NCBI GenBank assembly: GCA_964521405.1
Contig: CAZFRR010000048.1
Location: forward strand, 1 to 8,520
Direction: 5' to 3'
DNA: 8,520 nt
Source of the DNA: SG8-41 sp964521405
GTDB taxonomy: Bacteria; Pseudomonadota; Gammaproteobacteria; Burkholderiales; SG8-41
Part shown: positions 6,081 to 8,520 of the stretch, in pieces
How positions within the stretch are numbered: the stretch's first letter is position 1
Layout of the letters: every line of letters starts with the position of its first letter
Made by a program: the position numbers and the translations under genes
Notes under the pieces: model-generated
The model's input: only the letters and a program-made list of their open reading frames with translations
Told to the model about the DNA's origin: nothing
Databases searched by the model: none

Positions 6081-6596
6081 ATGTCACAGCAGCAGGAGGG
6101 CAGTCTCAGCCCGGAGATTGTCCTCGAGCAGATGAAGAAGAACGGCGTCACGCACGTGGTGTGGCTGCCCGACAGCGAAACCAACTGGCTCTTCCTGCTC
6201 ATGAAGGCGGAACCCTCGCTCACCCTGGTGGGCGTGAACCGCGAGGGTCTCGCGTTTTCCGCGGCGGCGGGGATCCACGCCGGCGGCAAGGTGCCGCTCA
6301 TTCTGATCCAGAACACCGGCTTGATGGAGTCGGGAGATTCGCTGCGCGGGTGGACCCTCGGCATGAACATTCCCGTCGTGCTGATGGTCGGCTACCGTGG
6401 CTGGACACGCCACGGCGTCAACACCGACACGGCGGCCACTTACACCGAGCGCTTCCTCAACGCCTTCGGCATCAATTACTACCTGGTCGAGGACGGCGCC
6501 GATGCGGGGCGCATCTCGATTGCGTTCGAGGAAGCGAAGAAGACGAAGCGGCCGGTGGCGGTGCTGGTGGCTGATGAGTATCACGGGTTCAACTGA
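6081..6596 (+). CDS. Thiamine-diphosphate decarboxylase, PYR-domain (alpha) subunit; sulfopyruvate/phosphonopyruvate decarboxylase-like
   Basis: A 171-residue protein equivalent to the free-standing N-terminal PYR domain of ThDP enzymes, the size of the alpha subunit of sulfopyruvate decarboxylase (ComD). Glu55 in VNREGLAFSAAAG is the conserved glutamate that activates the cofactor's aminopyrimidine. The following block ILIQNTGLMESGDSL (74-88) matches the (M/I)QNSGLGNS-type loop of this subfamily. The first strand VTHVVWLPDSE (23-33) is also typical. It needs a PP-domain partner, supplied by the next gene. The family decarboxylates 3-sulfopyruvate or 3-phosphonopyruvate to the corresponding aldehyde. 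No PEP mutase or coenzyme M/sulfonate gene is in the window, so the substrate is open. The start has a clear ribosome binding site. Confidence 0.85.
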   Translation: MSQQQEGSLSPEIVLEQMKKNGVTHVVWLPDSETNWLFLLMKAEPSLTLVGVNREGLAFSAAAGIHAGGKVPLILIQNTGLMESGDSLRGWTLGMNIPVVLMVGYRGWTRHGVNTDTAATYTERFLNAFGINYYLVEDGADAGRISIAFEEAKKTKRPVAVLVADEYHGFN

Positions 6597-6607
6597 CAAA
6601 GAAGTGA

Positions 6608-6628
6608 TTCGTTTCTCGTTCCTCGTGA
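6608..6628. repeat. Heptamer array 2a, degenerate (TTCGTTT / CTCGTTC / CTCGTGA)
   Basis: Three consecutive 7-base units share the TCGT core. They are roughly the reverse complement of the AACGAGC units 23 bases downstream. The array begins 12 bases after the PYR-subunit stop codon. Confidence 0.6.
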
Positions 6629-6682
6629 CGGGGCACCACTGCGACTAGTCAACGAGCAACGAGCAACGAGCAACGAGGAACG
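6617..6682 (+). promoter_or_regulatory. Inverted repeat able to hide the PP-subunit ribosome binding site
   Basis: CGTTCCTCGT (6617-6626) is the exact reverse complement of ACGAGGAACG (6673-6682). The right arm contains GAGGA (6675-6679), the only good Shine-Dalgarno sequence for the ATG at 6689, with a 9-base spacer. In the mRNA a 10-base stem with a 46-base loop would pair that site with UCCUC. The arms belong to the two opposed heptamer arrays. Confidence 0.5.
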
Positions 6683-6685
6683 CAC
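6651..6685. repeat. Heptamer array 2b (AACGAGC)
   Basis: Three perfect AACGAGC units (6651-6671) are followed by AACGAGG (6672-6678) and a partial AACGC. The last-base change in the fourth unit creates the GAGGA that precedes the PP-subunit gene, so the array runs into its ribosome binding site. Confidence 0.95.
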
Positions 6686-6688
6686 ACA

Positions 6689-7282
6689 ATGATGGACACC
6701 GCCGAAATGCTCAAGGTCTTCAACCGCCACCGGGGCGATGCCATCGTCGTGCCGGGCCGCGGCGGCAGGCACTGGGTCCATATCAGCACCCGGCCCAACC
6801 GGGATGTCCCGCTGGGAGACCCCGCGATGGGCGGCCACGCGTCCTTCGCGATGGGGCTCGCGCTGGCGCGGCCGGGCGAGCGGGTCGTACTGTTCGATTC
6901 GGACGGCGACGTGCAGATGGGGATGGGCATACTCGCGACCATCGCGGAGCAGCAGCCGCGGAATTTTTATCACTTCATGCTCGACAACGAGTGCTACGCC
7001 ACCACCGGCGGTCAGCCGGTCCCGCACGCGAAAACCATCGCCTACGAGACCATCGCGCGTGCCTGCGGTTACCCCCGCGTCTACGCTTACGACAACCTGG
7101 AGACCTTCTCGATCCAGGTCGAACGCATACTGTCCGAGCCCGGCCCGGTGTTCGTCGCGCTGAAAGTCCGGCCCGAAGTCGAGAACAAGCCGATCGGGGC
7201 GCGCAGCAAGTGGCGGACCCGCAGCCAGGTGCAGGTGATCGCGGACCTCCAGAAGGAACTGGGCATCGCCAGTGGACGTTAA
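6689..7282 (+). CDS. Thiamine-diphosphate decarboxylase, PP-domain (beta) subunit; sulfopyruvate/phosphonopyruvate decarboxylase-like
   Basis: A 197-residue PP (pyrophosphate-binding) domain protein, partner of the PYR subunit 92 bases upstream and comparable to ComE. GDPAMGGHASFAMGLALARP (43-62) is the glycine-rich region leading to the cofactor site. The metal/diphosphate motif reads FDSDGDVQ around Asp72, with Asn100 and Glu101 in LDNECYATTGGQ 28 residues later, matching the GDG-to-N spacing of ThDP enzymes. The first Gly of GDG is Ser here, but the metal-binding Asp is kept. The C-terminal part (about 125-197) has the usual FSIQVERIL-PGPVFVALKV end. Two ATGs are adjacent at 6689 and 6692. 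The first was used. Probably co-transcribed with the PYR gene, though the gap between them is unusually long and structured. Confidence 0.87.
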   Translation: MMDTAEMLKVFNRHRGDAIVVPGRGGRHWVHISTRPNRDVPLGDPAMGGHASFAMGLALARPGERVVLFDSDGDVQMGMGILATIAEQQPRNFYHFMLDNECYATTGGQPVPHAKTIAYETIARACGYPRVYAYDNLETFSIQVERILSEPGPVFVALKVRPEVENKPIGARSKWRTRSQVQVIADLQKELGIASGR

Positions 7283-7301
7283 CCCTCAACACCGCAATTC
7301 A

Positions 7302-7330
7302 GCCACAGAGGTCACAGAGATCACAGAGAG
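7302..7330. repeat. Period-9 array, AGCCACAGAG type (copy D)
   Basis: Three 9-base units, CACAGAGGT, CACAGAGAT and CACAGAGAG, follow the lead-in TCAGC. It starts 20 bases after the PP-subunit stop codon and is the inverted partner of the array at 7402-7431. Confidence 0.93.
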
Positions 7331-7401
7331 ATTCAAGGGGTTGAATCAGCACGCCAGACTCACCCGACGGGAGAGATTAAAGACGTACGTTCTTGACACT
7401 C

Positions 7402-7431
7402 CTCTGTGAACTCTGTGTTCTCTGTGGCTAA
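7402..7431. repeat. Period-9 array with TTAGCCACAGAG end (copy E)
   Basis: Units CTCTGTGAA, CTCTGTGTT and CTCTGTGGC are followed by TAAG. On the minus strand it reads CTTAGCCACAGAGAACACAG, beginning 44 bases past the pcp stop codon. It has the same TTAGCCAC(A/G)GA end as the period-10 arrays but a different unit. Confidence 0.93.
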
Positions 7432-7475
7432 GAGCTTTATTGCAGGGTGAGTCACGACTTTGATCGGCGGGCAGG

Positions 7476-8075
7476 TCATTCCTTGGCCGCCGATTCCAGC
7501 ACGATCAAAATGCCGCGCACGATGTCCTCGAGCGGCAGGGACGGCGCTCCCGGCGCCGCCTGCCCGGGCAGGCAGGGAACGTGCAGGAAGCCGGCGCGGA
7601 ACGCCGGCTTGCTCGCCACGGCGAGGCGCATGAGGCCGTAGAAGACATGGTTGCAGACGAAGGTGCCGGCGCTCATGGAGAGTTGCGCCGGCAACTCCGC
7701 CGCGTGCAGCGCGGCGACGGCGGCCCGCACCGGGAGCGTCGCAAGATAGGCCGCCGGCCCGTTCGCCGCGATGGGGACATCCACCGGCTGCGCGCCGTCG
7801 TTGTCGGGAGTGCGCGCATCCTGCAGGTTGATCGCGACGCGCTCGACGCACAGCGCGGCGCGGTCGCCCGCCTGTCCCACGCACAGCACGAGATCCGGGT
7901 TCGTGCGCGCAATCGCCGCTGCCAGCGCCGGGATCGAGCTTGAGTAAGAAGTCGGCAGTTCCGCCGTCACGATCTCCATCGCCCCGATCCGCTGCGGCAG
8001 CCGGCGCACCGCTTCGATAGAGGCATTGACCGCCTCGCCGCCGAACGGCTCGAAACCGGTTACCAGGACTTTCAT
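7476..8075 (-). CDS. pcp: Pyroglutamyl peptidase I (pyrrolidone-carboxylate peptidase)
   Basis: A 199-residue cysteine peptidase of family C15, which removes N-terminal pyroglutamate from peptides in the cytoplasm. The start MKVLVTGFEPFGGEAVNAS is diagnostic. The catalytic triad is complete: Glu78 in CVERVAIN, Cys141 in SAGTFVCNHVFY, His165 in GFLHVPCLP. NLQDARTPDNDGAQP (83-97) is the substrate-site loop. Length is slightly short of the usual 200-215. The frame is open up to 8138, but the added residues lie across heptamer repeats and have no family match, so the ATG at 8075 was chosen. No Shine-Dalgarno sequence precedes this ATG. A pyrimidine-rich heptamer array lies there instead. Convergent with the decarboxylase genes and divergent from the aldolase gene. 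Confidence 0.95.
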   Translation of the reverse strand: MKVLVTGFEPFGGEAVNASIEAVRRLPQRIGAMEIVTAELPTSYSSSIPALAAAIARTNPDLVLCVGQAGDRAALCVERVAINLQDARTPDNDGAQPVDVPIAANGPAAYLATLPVRAAVAALHAAELPAQLSMSAGTFVCNHVFYGLMRLAVASKPAFRAGFLHVPCLPGQAAPGAPSLPLEDIVRGILIVLESAAKE

Positions 8076-8080
8076 GAGCG

Positions 8081-8101
8081 GGATGAGATATGAGGGATGA
8101 G
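8081..8101. repeat. Heptamer array 3a (GGATGAG)
   Basis: Units GGATGAG, ATATGAG, GGATGAG, 7-base period. It begins 5 bases upstream of the pcp ATG, so it occupies the position of the ribosome binding site on that strand. Confidence 0.75.
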
Positions 8102-8112
8102 GAGCAAGTAGA

Positions 8113-8118
8113 ATTTTA
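8113..8118 (-). promoter_or_regulatory. Possible -10 element of pcp
   Basis: TAAAAT on the minus strand matches the -10 consensus at 5 of 6. Upstream of it are TTTTGCC heptamers, which offer TTGCCT (4 of 6 to -35) only at 14 or 21 bases, not at 17. Weak on its own. Confidence 0.25.
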
Positions 8119-8119
8119 A

Positions 8120-8147
8120 GGCAAAAGGCAAAAGGCAAAAGGCAAAA
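8120..8147. repeat. Heptamer array 3b (GGCAAAA)
   Basis: Four perfect GGCAAAA units are followed by three more A. It lies in the middle of the divergent pcp/aldolase gap, between two other heptamer arrays of different sequence. Confidence 0.96.
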
Positions 8148-8155
8148 AAACCGTA

Positions 8156-8183
8156 CTCATCACCCATCACCCATCACGCATCA
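8156..8183. repeat. Heptamer array 3c (CCCATCA)
   Basis: Four units: CTCATCA, CCCATCA, CCCATCA, CGCATCA, all CNCATCA with an exact 7-base period. Read on the other strand (TGATGGG/TGATGAG) it resembles array 3a, so 3a and 3c face each other. It ends 50 bases before the aldolase start. Confidence 0.93.
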
Positions 8184-8232
8184 GCGAGTATGGGAGAATG
8201 CCGCCACGGCAATCAACGGAGGAGGAAAGATC

Positions 8233-8520
8233 GTGAGCAATGAAGAGGCACTGCGCCACGACGTGGCGCTCGCCAACCGCATCATCGAGCGTTTCGGGCT
8301 GTCCAATGCGTTCGGCCATGTGAGCGCGCGCATTCCGGGCACCAACCGGTTCTACATCGGGACCCGCCGCAGCCCGGGCCTGGCCGATGAGAACCACCTG
8401 CTGGTGATCGACAACGACGGCAAGATTCTGTCCGGCGACGGCACGCCCAACAGCGAGTTCTGGATCCACGCGCGCATCTACGCCGCGAGGCCGGACGTCG
8501 GGGCCGTGGTCCACGCGCAT
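8233..8520 (+). CDS. Class II aldolase/adducin family protein, N-terminal part
   Basis: The first 96 codons of a gene that runs off the right edge. The start is GTG (8233), supported by GGAGG (8221-8225) with a 7-base spacer. An ATG a few bases later is out of frame. LANRIIERFGLSNAFGHVSARIPG (13-36) is the helix and strand that open class II aldolases. SGDGTPNSEFWIHARIYAARPDVGAVVHAH follows, with Glu75 as the likely catalytic acid/base and His94 and His96 of the HAH motif as zinc ligands. Family members act as metal-dependent aldolases, epimerases or decarboxylases on sugar phosphates and related hydroxy-oxo acids. The remaining zinc ligand and substrate loops are outside the window. Proximity to the ThDP decarboxylase may mean a shared pathway, as inference. 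Confidence 0.9.
   Translation, partial: MSNEEALRHDVALANRIIERFGLSNAFGHVSARIPGTNRFYIGTRRSPGLADENHLLVIDNDGKILSGDGTPNSEFWIHARIYAARPDVGAVVHAH

Larger units (their letters stand above)
7302..7431. terminator. Long inverted repeat between convergent genes, possible bidirectional terminator
   Basis: The arrays at 7302-7330 and 7402-7431 face each other. Their GCCACAGAG/CACAGAG blocks pair exactly, and mismatches fall only in the 2-base joints. They enclose 71 bases containing a second perfect hairpin, GATTCAA-GGGG-TTGAATC (7330-7347). The position between convergent stops fits a terminator or transcript-end barrier, but no T run follows, so it is not a standard intrinsic terminator. Confidence 0.45.

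Noticed and set aside
6084..6599. A minus-strand ORF spanning the PYR-subunit gene
   Set aside because: It is a mirror frame of a gene with the conserved NREG motif and a good ribosome binding site, and shows no family features.
8076..8138. N-terminal extension of pcp to 8138
   Set aside because: The added 21 residues are translated heptamer repeats. The family starts at MKVLVTGFEPFGG.
2126..8183. CRISPR array
   Set aside because: Units are 7-10 bases, directly abutting with no unique spacers, and no cas genes are present.
8167..8520. A minus-strand ORF at the right edge
   Set aside because: It is antisense to the class II aldolase start, which has a ribosome binding site and the HAH zinc motif, and it reads into heptamer array 3c.

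Overview
This looks like a chromosomal segment of a GC-rich proteobacterium, most likely a betaproteobacterium near the Burkholderiales. That is inference, from the high GC content, Shine-Dalgarno-led genes, and three orphan periplasmic binding proteins of the PF04392 (ABC_sub_bind) type with twin-arginine-like leaders, which are abundant in that group. There is no rRNA, tRNA, CRISPR array or transposase.

Layout. Positions 1-66 hold the tail of a CopG/BrnA-type antitoxin. From 117 to 5890 every gene lies on the minus strand: a solitary PF04392 binding protein (117-1094), an alpha/beta hydrolase (1244-2104), a tight four-gene unit transcribed right to left (vapB, vapC, binding protein, binding protein; 5001 down to 2344), and a short-chain dehydrogenase/reductase (5120-5890). 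A divergent gap leads to two plus-strand genes for the PYR and PP halves of a thiamine-diphosphate decarboxylase related to sulfopyruvate/phosphonopyruvate decarboxylase (6081-6596, 6689-7282). Convergent to them is pyroglutamyl peptidase I (pcp, 7476-8075). The window ends inside a class II aldolase/adducin gene (8233 onward). The SDR, split decarboxylase and class II aldolase could serve metabolism of small 2-oxo acids or aldehydes, but no substrate can be read from the sequence.

The most unusual content is between the genes. Six arrays have a strict 7-base period but mostly different unit sequences (units such as TCGTGAA, AACGAGC, GGCAAAA, CCCATCA). They lie upstream of start codons, in places supplying promoter or ribosome-binding-site sequence. 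A second class of arrays, with 9- or 10-base units and a conserved TTAGCCAC(A/G)GA end, lies in gene 3' flanks. Two of these form an inverted pair between convergent genes. Two others, inverted, bracket the whole vapBC-binding protein unit. A near-consensus promoter with a perfect 8-2-8 palindrome is visible in front of vapB, and its predicted transcript would start at the A of the ATG.

No gap between genes exceeds 300 bases.
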